A DNA stretch of 64,000 nt from positions 4,154,001 through 4,218,000 of the forward strand of contig JAKZAP010000019.1 of the NCBI GenBank assembly GCA_023053575.1. Reading direction: 5' to 3'. The translations under genes were made by a program, and so were the position numbers. Positions within the stretch are counted from its first letter, which is position 1; the number at the start of each line of letters is the position of its first letter. Positions 9,410 through 19,969 of the stretch are shown one piece after another. Source of the DNA: Branchinecta lynchi (Eukaryota; Arthropoda; Branchiopoda; Anostraca; Branchinectidae). The notes under the pieces were generated by a model. The model did no database searches. It worked only from the letters and a program-made list of their open reading frames with translations, and had not been told where the DNA came from.

Positions 9410-9945
9410 GCACACTTCCACCGCCACCATATGTTTTCCACCATCTTTTAATTCAGGTAGCGCAGGTAGCCTGTACAGGTAGTTTAACATTTAAATCTTC
9501 AAATGTGAAAAGGGCGTTTACCGCCACCCGAGAAATCTTATGCCCCCAAGAGGGTTAAAGGGTAGGGTCAGGGTCTAGGGTCTTGTCAGACGTAATATTC
9601 TGATGGGGTGTCGAGCGCCAACCGGATTAAGTATCATCGCTACTGAAAGTTAAAAATACGAATCAAGCAGGAAAGTCTTCAAGAGAAGTATTTCTGTGGG
9701 TGATTTCTCGCCTTTTGAAATTTGAATAGTTTGGGGGTCTTGAGTTGTTGAAGTTGTACAGTTTCTTTGATTGAACTTAAAATAAATAATTATTTGAAAC
9801 ATTAAGCTCAGTCTTCGTCTCAGCTAGGATTAACATAGAGTTTGTGTTGGTGGCGGTAAACCCCTCTTCGCATTGAAGGATTTAGATCTGGAATTACATG
9901 TACCAGCTACCTGCACTAATGAGTTGGCGGAAAATTAACGGTTAC
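9410..9945. mobile_element. Candidate long-TIR element, about 110 bp arms
   Basis: The left arm (about 9420-9531) and right arm (about 9849-9940) are imperfect complements. The shared phrases are AGGTAGC-GCAGGTAGC near the outside and a GTTTACCGCCACC block with an AAATC-TTC-AATG block nearer the inside. The ~310 bp loop between them shows nothing recognisable. Ends are approximate. Confidence 0.45.
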
Positions 9946-10108
9946 GATGGACCTACCAAAATATTTGACCCTTTCGTCTGACCCATCTAATCCTCTTGAT
10001 GATGCGAGATTTCCTGGGTGGCGGAAACATACGATAGCGCTGAAACCACGGTGGTGTTGGGACCCCCTTTGGGAGTCCCGAATAACAGAGTTCACAATGT
10101 GCAAGAAA

Positions 10109-10286
10109 CACTGTAAAAAAAAATTGCTACTGGGATTAATCTTGTCTCCTTAAGGATAATCTTATCTCTAACTCTGATTAATCTTATCTCAATCGAGATA
10201 AGATTAATCCCAGTAGCAAAATACTGTAGTAACCTTTATTCAAACAATGTACTGCAGTAACTTACTCTGAGAAACTTTTTACAGTG
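10109..10286. mobile_element. Family O TIR element (copy 2)
   Basis: Begins CACTGTAAAAAAA and ends GAGAAACTTTTTACAGTG. It has the same internal GCTACTGGGATTAAT and GATAAGATTAATCCC inverted motifs as copies 1 and 3. Its flanks are AA rather than the TA seen at the other two copies, so the target site is altered or different here. Confidence 0.7.
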
Positions 10287-10403
10287 AATTCTCAGTTAAT
10301 ACCATCAGCGGAATTATTTGTCAACAAAATACATAATTCGAAGTGTATGATAAGAACGAATGGATAATAAAAAGAAACTCCGCTTATATCTGTCAAGCCT
10401 AGT

Positions 10404-10695
10404 CAAAGGCGTTACTAGCCAAAATGTTTGGGGGGGGGGGTGCGAGGCATTTCCGACTGGCTGGAAATTTGTACCGACTTTTTCGGCAGAAAAAAACGAC
10501 TGTTTTTAGTGACAAAAATTATTTTTGAAAAAAAATCGACCGATTTTCAGAAAAACCGACTACTTTCATGAAAAAAATCAACTGTTTCGACGAAAAATCG
10601 CGGCGCTTCGCGCCGACTCGGTTGTTTTTTTTTACCGGCTTTCCGACAGCATTGGGGGGGGCCTCCCCCCCCCCCCCCCAGTCGTGACGCCCCTG
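10404..10695. mobile_element. hAT-like MITE with poly-G/C shoulders (family K, copy 1)
   Basis: The left end CAAAGGCGTTACTAGCC and the right end GTCGTGACGCCCCTG form an imperfect TIR that starts and ends as hAT elements do (CAG-GGCG). Flanking 8 bp AGCCTAGT and AACCTAGT match at 7 of 8 positions, a likely target duplication. Just inside lie a G10 run and a G/C-rich block. The interior alternates short phrases such as CGACTGTTT, CGACGAAAAATCG and TTTTCATGAAAA. Non-coding. Confidence 0.75.
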
Positions 10696-10824
10696 AACCT
10701 AGTAGGCCAAATTGGAGGATGACAGGCAACAAGAAAACGCCGGAACGACAGACGTACAAACATAAATTGTTAAGGAATCGGTTGATTTCTGATGTGATAT
10801 TAGGTTACATTCTTGGGGGTAGTA

Positions 10825-10930
10825 ATAATAATTAATAACTTTATTTAAACCCTCCATACAAATACAATGTAAATGGTCGGAGGAGTTGGTAAAGAAACAA
10901 AAGAAAAAGAAAAGAGAATTACACAACAAT
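10825..10930 (-). repeat. LINE-like 3' end (minus strand) with ATT-type tail
   Basis: AATAATAATTAATAACTTTATTTAAACCC followed by TCCATACAAATACAATG resembles the 3' UTR plus tail of a non-LTR element in reverse orientation. A comparable arrangement begins at 20472. No coding part remains. Confidence 0.35.
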
Positions 10931-11768
10931 ACGATACAAAATTAAGCTGCGATAACTAAAAATAACCATAACATATGATAATTTGATCTGCTCATTGTAC
11001 TTAAAGTTTAGTTTTTTTGTTGTTTTTTTGTATTCATTAGTTACACTTGGTATTAGTGAGTTGCAGCACAAGTTCTTAGGACATTCGTTTGCTGCAAAGT
11101 ACTCACGTTTTATTTATTGTTTACAGTTCGCTTAAAAACAAAAAAACTACCTACCTACCTAAAACGTTCTTGTTCTACATAACGACCTATATCGAGCATA
11201 GGCAGGAATAAAACTGAAAAGAGTCACTGAAAATATTTGCCAGAATTGCCAGCAGTATTCAACGTTTCAACGTAATAATCATTCAATGTTTCGTAAGAGG
11301 ATGGTCTGGTGAAGCTTCAGTTGCCGACCCTTGCGGATAGAAGAAATCAACTGACGATGAACTTTGGAAAAAAATGTTTAACCTCTGACTATCATCGGAC
11401 TATTTTCACTGACTATGAGACTCCAGACCATAATAGACTGTAATCATCGAAACAAGCCCGTGGGCCATGGCAACAAAAATTGTATAATAAATTCGCTAAC
11501 TTCTTGTTCTATGCTCCATCGCAAGCCTCAAGTAACGTCCAAGCTTTTTCACTGTAACAAAACATTCGACCCTTCATCATCCTTACTATCCATTCTTCCT
11601 TATACACTCTCACCAAATACCTCCTTTCTCCATGCATTCAATTCCACAAAATCCCAAATCAAATGAACTACGCTTTCGTCCTCCTGCACACACATCGGAC
11701 AAAAGTAAGGAACAATTCTCTCATTTGCTTTACCAATACATTAGCCGACCAAACACAAGGAGAAGAGT
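10931..11768. other. No recognisable feature
   Basis: No domain, TIR or shared repeat recognised. The 83-residue open frame at 11415-11666 shows no recognisable motif. Confidence 0.35.
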
Positions 11769-11769
11769 A

Positions 11770-11927
11770 CACTGTAAAAAAGAATCTTGCAGTATTTGCT
11801 ACTCGGATTAATGTTATCTTTATTGAGATAAAATTAACCCTAATTCGGATTAATTTTATCCCAATAGAGATAAGACTTATCCCAGTAGCAAATACTGCAT
11901 CCTTATTCGGAGAAACTTTTTACAGTG
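11770..11927. mobile_element. Family O TIR element (copy 3)
   Basis: 158 bp, begins CACTGTAAAAAAGAATC and ends GGAGAAACTTTTTACAGTG, with TA on both sides (11768-11769 and 11928-11929). An inner inverted repeat GCAGTATTTGCTACT / AGTAGCAAATACTGC makes the element almost one hairpin. This is the best-preserved copy. Confidence 0.8.
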
Positions 11928-11929
11928 TA

Positions 11930-12930
11930 ACCAACATTAACAAGAGTACCGACGCCGAACGAAGTCAATAATGTAAGCGCAGGGCCACTTTTAACAATTT
12001 GAAGCGAGTAAATACTCTATATGACTAAGTCCATAACACGCCAGCAATCCCGAGGAAGAACGAGAAAACGTCTCACTCAACCCTGTGTCAAACAATCACA
12101 GCGATCATCGCGACCAGCTGTGATACCCGAGGTGATACCGCTTCTGGCTCTTCTGCTAGGTACCTGACGATTTTGCATCAGCAAGGAGAGTTAGTCATCA
12201 AGAGTATTTACGTGCGTTTTTTTCAGTACAGTGTTTGTTTTAAGCGAAAAATACGCATACTGAGTCCGTATTTAACAAGTTTTCTTTTTGAAGAAACCTG
12301 TTATTTTTAGATAAGCTACAGATTTGTCACCTTGAGTTTTTCAAGAAATAAGAATACAGGGAAAATGAATAAACCGAGTGAAATAAAGAGAAATTATTAG
12401 TAACAATAAATATGTGGAAGGAAAAAATGTGTACATCAGTACCTAAGCCAATTTTGAACTCAATTTAAATAGAATATGTGTTAGCTGAAAGATGGAGTTC
12501 GTGGGCATTTTACACACATAAAAAAAGCACGAATGGGTGCCATTTGTACGTAGGGCTACCTCCCACCACCAAACTCCATAAAACTATCGTTATCAGATAA
12601 GGGGTTGTCGAGCCCAAAGACAGACAGAAAAGTTTACGATGTCATGACGGTCCGTCACCTTCGTTTCGGCTCCCATTCCCGTTTGAGATCCCATCGACGC
12701 CTGTGTCCTTGATTTCCAGGCCGAGAAAAAACAAACGGTACCGTGACTATCGAATTACATTGTTGATCTCGGACCTCCCTAAGCCTGCGGTTCTGTTTTC
12801 TATAGAAAACCGGTTTTCTATAGAAATTCGGCCGGGGAGGCGACACGTGGAATAGACCTGCTCTTCTGGTGGGGTGTTGTATCCCCAGCCAAGATGTACC
12901 GATTGGATATTCCATTCCAAGAGAAAATGT
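11930..12930. other. No recognisable feature
   Basis: A 1 kb stretch with no recognisable coding or repeat feature. A small hairpin of AACCGGTTTTCTATAG and CTATAGAAAACCGG lies near 12795-12820. Confidence 0.35.
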
Positions 12931-13712
12931 AAAAAGACAAAAGGTTTCGATGGGATCCAAAAATCTAATATTTGATCCAGACAATTGGGTCTTGTAGATG
13001 TCCAGACTCCTTGAACATTTTTACTACTAAAAATTTAGAAACAACTTGAGGTCAATGGCCAAGTTCAGATATGGATTCAGCATGTGTGTTTACCTCTATA
13101 ATTCATATCTACTTTGACGAAATTGATCAAAACTAACTGCCATACTTTGTCTTCTGCCAAATTTCCGGTTTCGACCGGATTACGGGCGAAGTACTTGTGC
13201 GGCGAAAAACTAAAGCTCAAAAACAAATTGAGCATATCTACTTACCCCTATATAGAACCTCTTATCAGCTTCAAAAAACAATTTTCATATACGGTTCAGT
13301 ATGCCTCCTTAACACCATATCAAACTTCTAATCAACTTCAGATAAAACTTTTGTTTATAACAAATTTTCTAGTTTCAGCCGGATTCCGGGCGAACTATGT
13401 GTCGGGATAGAAAATGAATATGATATACGGAATCAGCATATTTTCGTACCCTTAATCGAATATCTAATCAACTAAAAAAAAAACTTTTTCTCTAATAAAT
13501 TTTCGGTTTTGGCCGGATTCCGAGCGAAATTATTTCCGGAAAACAAATGATTTTCATATAGCCTACGTGTTTAGCATGTCTCCTTACCCCTAGATCGCCT
13601 ATCTATTTACGCCCCTTAATTTGAATCCCCACCCCTAGATGTAGGGCTACAGAAAACGTCTACAAACTCGACAAGTCCTTTGACCCAAAGAATCCTCAAA
13701 CCATGTTTCATC
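12931..13712 (-). mobile_element. Family B element, 5'-truncated (B3)
   Basis: The left edge AAAAAGACAAAAGGTTTCGATGGGATCC is the B 3' terminus (one base of GGGATCCC lost). Four or so diverged 137 bp-type units follow (CCGGATTCCGGGCGAACTA, CAGCATATCTAC). The body ends inside the AAACCATGTTTCATCA block with no microsatellite and no TTTTGGGATCCCAAAA end. The intact hairpin end with a lost opposite end is typical of rolling-circle elements. Confidence 0.7.
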
Positions 13713-15012
13713 ACTTTCTAATCTCACCACTTAGAAATGATAAGCTCTAACTTCTTCGGCAGTGAGAGAACTTTTGAGTTTAAGAGGCTCATCTGATATT
13801 ATTTCTCTTTCTCAATCCCAAGTGTGAGACATGAAATGATAAACTCAGATGAAATCACGAACAGGAACGGGTAGAAACAATAGATGGCAGTACTTTGGGA
13901 CCCTTGGGAAAATGCCACTTTTTCATTCTGAATTTTTCTATTTATCACTCGAAGAAGATATATTGGCTGTAAGACCAGGGAACTGCCTCACATATTTCGC
14001 ACTAGTAGATTTTAGTCCTTCTTCACTTTGAAACTGGTGTCTGTCTGCTTGCCTGCTAGAACGGAGCTTTCCACTCGAAAGCAGAAACATGGTTTGAGCA
14101 AACGAAAGCTTGGCTGCATAAGTTTGGGTAGTCCTCTCTGACATAGGCGATACAACTCCAGTTCAGATCCCACACCGTCGGCTCTGACTCGACTACAAGC
14201 AACAAGATCTAAGGTTTCGATGGGATCCCAAAAATATACTATTTGATCCAGCTAGACAACTGGGTCTTGTCTTCGCCAGATCCAGTCTTCGCCAGGCTAA
14301 TCATGTGAGAAACCGAAGTTCAGATATACCTTTATTAGCCACATATATTTTGATGATACTGACCGAAACTTCCTGCTTTACTTCTGCCAAATTTCCGGTT
14401 TCGGCAGAATTCCGAGCGAAATACTTGTCCAACAAAAAAAGAAAACTCAGTATCGAATTCACGTATCTCCTTATCCCTATAAAGGACATCTAATCAACTT
14501 CAAATAAAACTTTAACTCAAATTTTCATCATCGTGTGCAGCACGTCTTCTTACCCCTAAATCAAACATCTAATAAGCTTCAAATAAAACTTTTACTTTTA
14601 ACCAACTTTCCAGTTTTCGCCATATTTCGGACGAGCTACTTTTACGGCGAGAAAGTAGTTTTCGTCATCGTGTTCAGCATGTCTTTTTACCCCACAATCG
14701 ACTATCAAATTAGCTTTTCAAAAATAGTTTGTTTGTCCCTTAATGTGAACCCCCACCCCTAAATGTGGGGCTACAGAGCCCATCTACGGACTTGACCTTA
14801 CCCTTGACCCAAAGGATCTTTACACCAAGTTCCATCGAAATAACTCATTCCCTTCGAGAGTTATCGTGCTGACAGACAGACGGACGAACGGATAGACGGA
14901 TAGGTGGAAACCATTCTTTTTGGTCCCATTCAAGAGTTCTACGGACATTTCGAAAATGTCATGTCAATCAATCCGGCTAGAGGTGCACACTTTCCGCAAA
15001 AACCTCACACGT
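13713..15012 (+). repeat. Family U repeat, copy 1, split by a B element
   Basis: 13713-14200 and 14907-15012 together align with one uninterrupted copy at about 37024-37660. Shared landmarks are CTTTCTAA-TCAC-ACTTAGAAA, GATAAGCTCTAA, ACAATAGATGGCAG, CGGAGCTTTCCACTCGAAAG, GTCCTCTCTGACATAGGC, and, beyond the insertion, AAGAGTTCTACGGA and CCACACTTTCCG-like sequence. The start CTTTCTAA and TTAGAAA form a short inverted repeat. Non-coding; family unidentified. Confidence 0.65.
14201..14906 (-). mobile_element. Family B element inserted in repeat U (B4)
   Basis: Starts with the B 3' terminus AACAAGATCTAAGGTTTCG at 14201 and runs through diverged units to a GACGGACGAACGGATAGACGG tract, where it stops before the TTTTGGGATCCC end. 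The unoccupied U copy at 37.5 kb reads ACAAGCAAAAACCATCC, so the insertion lies between AAGC/AA and AAACCATT with no clear target duplication. Both the intact hairpin side and the lack of duplication fit rolling-circle insertion next to an A/A (T/T on the other strand). Confidence 0.75.
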
Positions 15013-15440
15013 TATACCTTTGCCGTCTTCTAGTAAATCAGACTACCCTCGCAACATAATTATTTATCTTCTGTGTTTGCAACTTTTACTGTATCCCTCC
15101 ACTTTAGTTAATTTATACTGAAACCTATGATTCTCCCGAATACGGTACTATATAAATAACTTACTTTAAGAAGTTTTTATTTTCATTGCTAACTATTTAC
15201 TTGTACTGAAGCCTATGATTTCGTATCGTGGAAACAAATTAACTTCCGAAGTTCCGAACAGAACTGAAATGTCAGTCATTCACAAAGAACGCTCCAGAAG
15301 TTATAATTATTGAAATGAAATAGCTTTAACACAAGTAGCTCTTACATACAATGTGAGAATGATTGATAGGGCATAACATCAATTTTGATGCGTGAAACGC
15401 GGGTACGCGGTTGGATGCCGAATTCCGGGATTGCCACGCC
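15013..15440. other. No recognisable feature
   Basis: AT-rich, with no repeat end or coding motif recognised. Confidence 0.3.
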
Positions 15441-15735
15441 AACAAACAACACCAAAGGTTTCGATGGGATCCCAAAAATGTAATATTTATAGACAATCGG
15501 GTCTTGTAGAGGTCCAGTGGTAATCATCTGAGAAGACGAAGTTCAAATATGGATTCAGCATGTGAGTTTACCCCTATCGCCTGCGTCATGTCTACTTTGA
15601 CCAAAGTTCCTGCCTTACTTCTGCCAGATTTCCGGTTTCAGCCGGATTCCGGGCGAACTACTTGACTTGCAAAAAACTGAAGTGCAAAAACAGATTCAGA
15701 GTATCTCCATACCCCTTATCGACCCTTTACTCAAC
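15441..15735 (-). mobile_element. Family B element, short fragment (B5)
   Basis: AACAACACCAAAGGTTTCGATGGGATCCC at the left, then a TTGTAGAGGTCCAG region, one AAGTTCAAATATGGATTCAGCATG unit and one CCGGATTCCGGGCGAACTA unit. It stops near 15735. Confidence 0.65.
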
Positions 15736-16017
15736 CTCAGATTTAGAAATCTGATCTCATTTAGAAATCCAAAGAAGATCTTCAAACTCTTGCAAGACCG
15801 GTCCGACCCCTGATACCCCCCTTGTCACTACTTTATTCAGAATGGCGTATCATCAATCACATGACAAAACCGTCCAGTTTCCAACAGGTCATTAAGAAAT
15901 ACAGTACGCCGCGTAGTCTTACTTGTTGCTGTTACACCATAATCTGCACTGATACACGTATATCCACAAGTATACAAGAGTTGAACTTGAGACATGTCAT
16001 AGACGAACTTAATTGAC

Positions 16018-16690
16018 GGGAAACCTGGGCCCAGTTACCCATGAACGGGAGGGGGGAGGGGATCGAGACCCATCAACTTCATATATATATATATATATAG
16101 ACCTTAAAATCCTCGACTATACCAGCTTGGAGTTTGATTCCAGTCACGGGTCAAAAACTTTACTCGTGGGCAAATTTGGCCCACTAGCCCATCAATGGGG
16201 GCGGGGGAGGGGGGGAGTGGTCCAACTCCACATCGATATTCCCAACTCGATGATCCAAGAGCACAAAGGAATTTCATTGCTATCTTGTTTTGTCCAGTTA
16301 AAAACATAACAAAAATAGGCAATCTATGCCCAATTGCCCCTGAACCAAGTAGGGGTATGGTTTGGGGACCACAAAAAGCCAAAAGAGACCCTAATTCTCA
16401 TAAACCTACCAAAACTCAACTCGATATCTATTGATTCCTGTCACGCGTAGCGAACTTTACTCCTGGGCAATCTGGACCCAGTCTTCCTTGAACAGTGTGG
16501 GTGGGGGAGTTGAAACGAACTTCATCGTCCTATGTCTAGGTCTCGTCAAGTTATGAACATTATTCACTGGGCAATCTGGTCCCATTTGCCCCTGAACTGC
16601 AATGGGTGGGTGTGGGGGGGTGGGATCCCCAAAAGGCACAACCAGACCCCATTACCCACAAGTTTACCAAGTTTGAACTTGATACTTGAA
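16018..16690. repeat. Five-unit G-rich tandem array, unit about 145 bp
   Basis: The phrase TGGGCAAT-TGG-CCCA-TTGCCC-TGAAC followed by a G-rich run (GGGAGGGGGG, GGGGGCGGGGGAGGGGGGG, GGGTGGGTGTGGGGGGG) recurs near 16018, 16163, 16310, 16458 and 16562. The spacing is about 145-148 bp for the first four units. A TA microsatellite (16081-16100) interrupts the first unit. The units are diverged. The G-rich runs could form G-quadruplexes on the plus strand. Confidence 0.65.
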
Positions 16691-17067
16691 CTGGTTCACC
16701 GGATATGAGCTCCACATATACGGTGAAAACCAAAAGCCAAAAGCTGCTACACCACTCGCAATAGTGGATGGTTCCAAGGAACACTCCACTAAAGAAGAGA
16801 CCAAAGGTTTCGATGGGATCCCGAAAGTTTGATATCTGATCCAGGCAATTGTGTCTTGTAGATATCCGGTCTTCGCCAGATTCATTGAACATTTTTATTA
16901 TTAGATATTCCTTCAGCCCAAACTGGCTGCGAATATTTGACGGTGCAAAACGGGTAACAGCTACATTTTCTTCATCATTTCTGCATCATCCAAGTTTCAG
17001 AGAAGAAGTTAACAAAATCAGACATTTACTGAATAATCCTTAATTCTTTTTCCACAAGTTCATTTTC

Positions 17068-17155
17068 CAGCTTTAGCAGCTTGAGCCTGAGGAGGACCCT
17101 TGCCAAGACGGGCCGAAATATAGTATAATAAATTATACCTGACTTATCCGTTTTG
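17068..17155 (+). repeat. Family S repeat (copy 2)
   Basis: GAGCCTGAGGAGGACCCTTGCC, then a GGGCCGAAATATAG-ATAATAAA segment, then CTGACTTATCCGTTTTG. It closely matches 17828-17912 and, in part, 6396-6465. It is part of the insertion inside B6. Confidence 0.5.
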
Positions 17156-17827
17156 ACCGTCAAATATTTTAATTATTGATTGGAAACAGCTAGATCAAAG
17201 CCAACGGCCAATCATCTGAGAAAACCAAGTTCAGATATGGATTTAGCATTGTGTGTTTATCCATACACATCATGCCGACTTTGACGAAATTCATCAAAAC
17301 TTCCTTCCTTACTTCTTCGAAATTTCCGATTTCGGCCGGATTCGGGCGCACTACTTGTCCGGAAAAAAATCTAAAGCTCAAAAACGAATTCAGCATATCT
17401 CCTCACCCCTATATCGAACCTCTAATAATTGTCTATTTGTCCGGCGAGAAAATAACTTTAATATACGGATTCAGCATGCCACTATATCGAACCTCTAATC
17501 AACTTCAGATAAAACTTTTCCTTATAACAAATTTTCCGCTTTCAGCGGATTCCAGGCGAATCATGTGTTCAGGTAGAAAATGATTGTCATATACGGATTT
17601 AGCATGTCTTCTTATCCCTGGATCGAACATCTAATCAACTTTAAATTAAACTTTTGCTTTTAAAAAATCTTCCGGTTTTGGACGGATTCCGGGCGAACTA
17701 CTTGACCGGCGAGAAAATGATCTTGAATCTGACAAAGACTGAATGACGAAGATATGACCCAATTGTTTGAATCAAATATTACATTTTCGGGATCCCATCT
17801 AAGCCTTTGATCATGTTCCAACTTGAG

Positions 17828-17912
17828 CGGCTTTGAGCCTGAACAGGACCCTTGCCAAGAAGGGCTGGAATATAGATATAATAAAATTCAGCTGACTTAT
17901 CCGTTTTGCACC
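17828..17912 (+). repeat. Family S repeat (copy 3)
   Basis: GAGCCTGAACAGGACCCTTGCC, then GGGCTGGAATATAG and ATAATAAAATTCAGCTGAC followed by TTATCCGTTTTG. It lies between an inverted B terminus and the remaining 5' part of B6. Confidence 0.5.
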
Positions 17913-18129
17913 ATCATCTATCAGCCCCCACCCCTAAATGTATGGCTATACAGAGTCCATCTACGAACTCGAAGTCTCCCTTCCCCAAGAGAATCCTCAC
18001 ACCAAATTTCATCAAAATCTCCATTCACTTCGAGAGTTATCCTGCTGACAGACGGACGAACGGACAGACGGACAACTTTTGTCATGTCACAGGTATCCCT
18101 CCACTTTCGATTTGGGATCCCAAAAATTC

Positions 18130-18640
18130 AAGTAGAATGTCATTTTCCCAGTTATCCCGAAAACTTGCTCGATTTTTTTTTCTGGTCGAACTGTGATTTC
18201 TCTAATTGGGGCTAAACACTCTGCCGACGGCGATCATCATAAGCTAGAGCAAATTACAGAAATTATCAGGTCAAATTCCGAAGCTAATGCTCAATTATGC
18301 AAACACGAGGATAATGAGGGGTCGGATTGCAATTCCTTGAATCGAATTCTTGTATCCAACTAGCTAGGTATTGTAGGGCTAATCAATCAAATTTGCCATG
18401 TTCTATCATCGGACGCTAAGTATTCGGGCCTATTATGCATTCCACACCTGACGAAAACAACCACAGCCCTCACATTCTAGGGGCTTCGGTTTCACCTGTT
18501 GGGTTCAAAACAGCTTATTCGACAACCGTTCAAGAGTGATCAAGAAGATCCAAAATCTGGACCGAAATCCGGTTGAACCGTGAATTTAGGTCCAGGGGAA
18601 ATCGAACACCCTACCCTTCCTGGATATGGCCCTGCATTCG
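18130..18640. other. No recognisable feature
   Basis: No repeat end or protein motif recognised. Confidence 0.3.
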
Positions 18641-18642
18641 AT

Positions 18643-19274
18643 TACACGGAAAATGTAAGAATGACGAATCAAGACACCTTTTCCGGGGTAGTAAAGAGTC
18701 AAATTAAACTGTTAATGTTTGTTTCTGCTTCATAGTGGAGCCGACAATTTAGGAACGAGCAAATTTTCATTATGAACGGAATTTCGGAAAAAACAGCATG
18801 CTAGCTAAGAAAGCACGGTCGTCACCCATTATATGTGTGAATGCAAAAAAAAATAAGAATTTGCTGTATAACCTCTACTCCCTAAACGCCCCCATGATAA
18901 AAGGTCCCTTACGTTTTATCAACGTAAGTTCGATGAGCAGAAATTTAGGAACGAGCAAATTAACTGAATCCAGCGGAAATCTAAAAGAAGGAAAAGAAGA
19001 ATTAAAACACCTTTTCGGGATTAGTAAAGAGTTTATTAAACTATTAAATGTTTGTTCATGCTTTATGGTTCAGCCTGAATCCAATGAGCGAAAATTTTGG
19101 AACGAGCAAAACTTGTATTATGAAAGAAACTTGGCAAATACAGTATGCAGAAAGGACGATCACAATCATTTTGACCCCCCCCCCCCCCCCCCGTCGTCAC
19201 TCATTCTGTGTTTGAATGCAAAGAACTAAGTTTTCTGCATAACATCTACTCCCTAAACGTCCCCATGATAAAAC
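18643..19274. repeat. Two-copy tandem direct duplication, unit about 315 bp
   Basis: 18643-18901 and 18958-19274 share, in the same order: CACCTTTTC-GGG-TAGTAAAGAGT, GTTAATGTTTGTT, AACGAGCAAA, GTCGTCAC-CATT, GAATGCAAA, and CTCCCTAAACG-CCCCATGATAAAA. The second copy contains an additional C18 run near 19175. The 143-residue open frame across this region follows the duplication and shows no protein family features. Confidence 0.65.
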
Positions 19275-19484
19275 ATCCCCAACCAAACTGTCCCCTAAAT
19301 AAGTCTAAGAACAGTAAACAGTGAAGCAATAGTAAGTCCAAGTGCGTAGATTCTGTAGCATGACTCAGCAAGGGCCCATGACATCGCTTCCTCACTCGCA
19401 ATCATACGAGTCTCTTGTTGCAGTGAGAGAGAGAGAATTTTATTGTTCAGGCAGAATGAACTCACAAAAAATCAACGAAGAAAG

Positions 19485-19661
19485 CAAGGCCCTATCCAGG
19501 GGGGGTAGTGAACCCCCCCCCCCCCCCCGAAACATACAAAAATACTCAATTTTAGAGGCTTTTCCCTCTGATCTATGTCTATTTTCCACTTGCCGACCGG
19601 CAAGCAACCCCCCCCCCCCCCCCCCCCCCCCCCCCGAAATAAATTCCTGGATATGGGCCTG
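19485..19661. mobile_element. hAT-like MITE with homopolymer C blocks (family L, copy 1)
   Basis: 177 bp from CAAGGCCCTATCCAGG to CCTGGATATGGGCCTG, an inverted terminus. Inside are a C14 run, the conserved core GGCTTTTCCCTCTGATCTATG, CTTGCCGACCGGCAAGC, and a C-run of more than 20. The flanking octamers GAAGAAAG and GAAGAAGC match at 6 of 8. The 172-residue plus-strand frame here is produced by reading poly-C as proline. Confidence 0.75.
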
Positions 19662-19969
19662 GAAGAAGCTCATGTACGCTCTCATCTGTCCTGTAGGCTG
19701 CACTATAAGGGCCGCAAATTTATATTGCACTCTGACTGCACTTCTTAATCATGTCACAATGAACAAAAACCAAGGAAACAAAGGAACGGCAGGAATAATT
19801 CTAAGAAACACACAAGACCAAATCATCCGGGGGGGGGGGGGGCACCCAAACAAAACCTAATAAATTAAAAAGTCTAAACTTGTCGCTTGACATCTCTTAC
19901 GGGAAAAATACCGACTCGTAAAGCACCCATGTTTTTAAGTTAGTTTTATAGGCCTTGGTGTCCAAGCTT

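Larger units (their letters stand above)
16796..18128 (-). mobile_element. Family B element with internal insertions (B6)
   Basis: Opens with GACCAAAGGTTTCGATGGGATCCC and closes with TTTGGGATCCCAAAA near 18113-18128. Between them are B units (17200-17735), the CTACGAACTCGAAG and CATCAAAATCTCC blocks and a GACGGACGAACGG tract. The body is broken by an insertion at about 16915-17160, and by a second B 3' terminus in inverted orientation (17735-17815, GGGATCCCATCTAAGCC) joined to a family S repeat. It is therefore a composite of at least two B insertions. Confidence 0.65.

Noticed and set aside
18798..19229. 143-residue frame
   Set aside because: It spans a two-copy DNA duplication and a C-run; no motif.
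19342..19860. 172-residue plus-strand frame with proline runs
   Set aside because: It runs straight through a family L MITE; the prolines are the poly-C blocks and the opposite strand gives a matching glycine frame.
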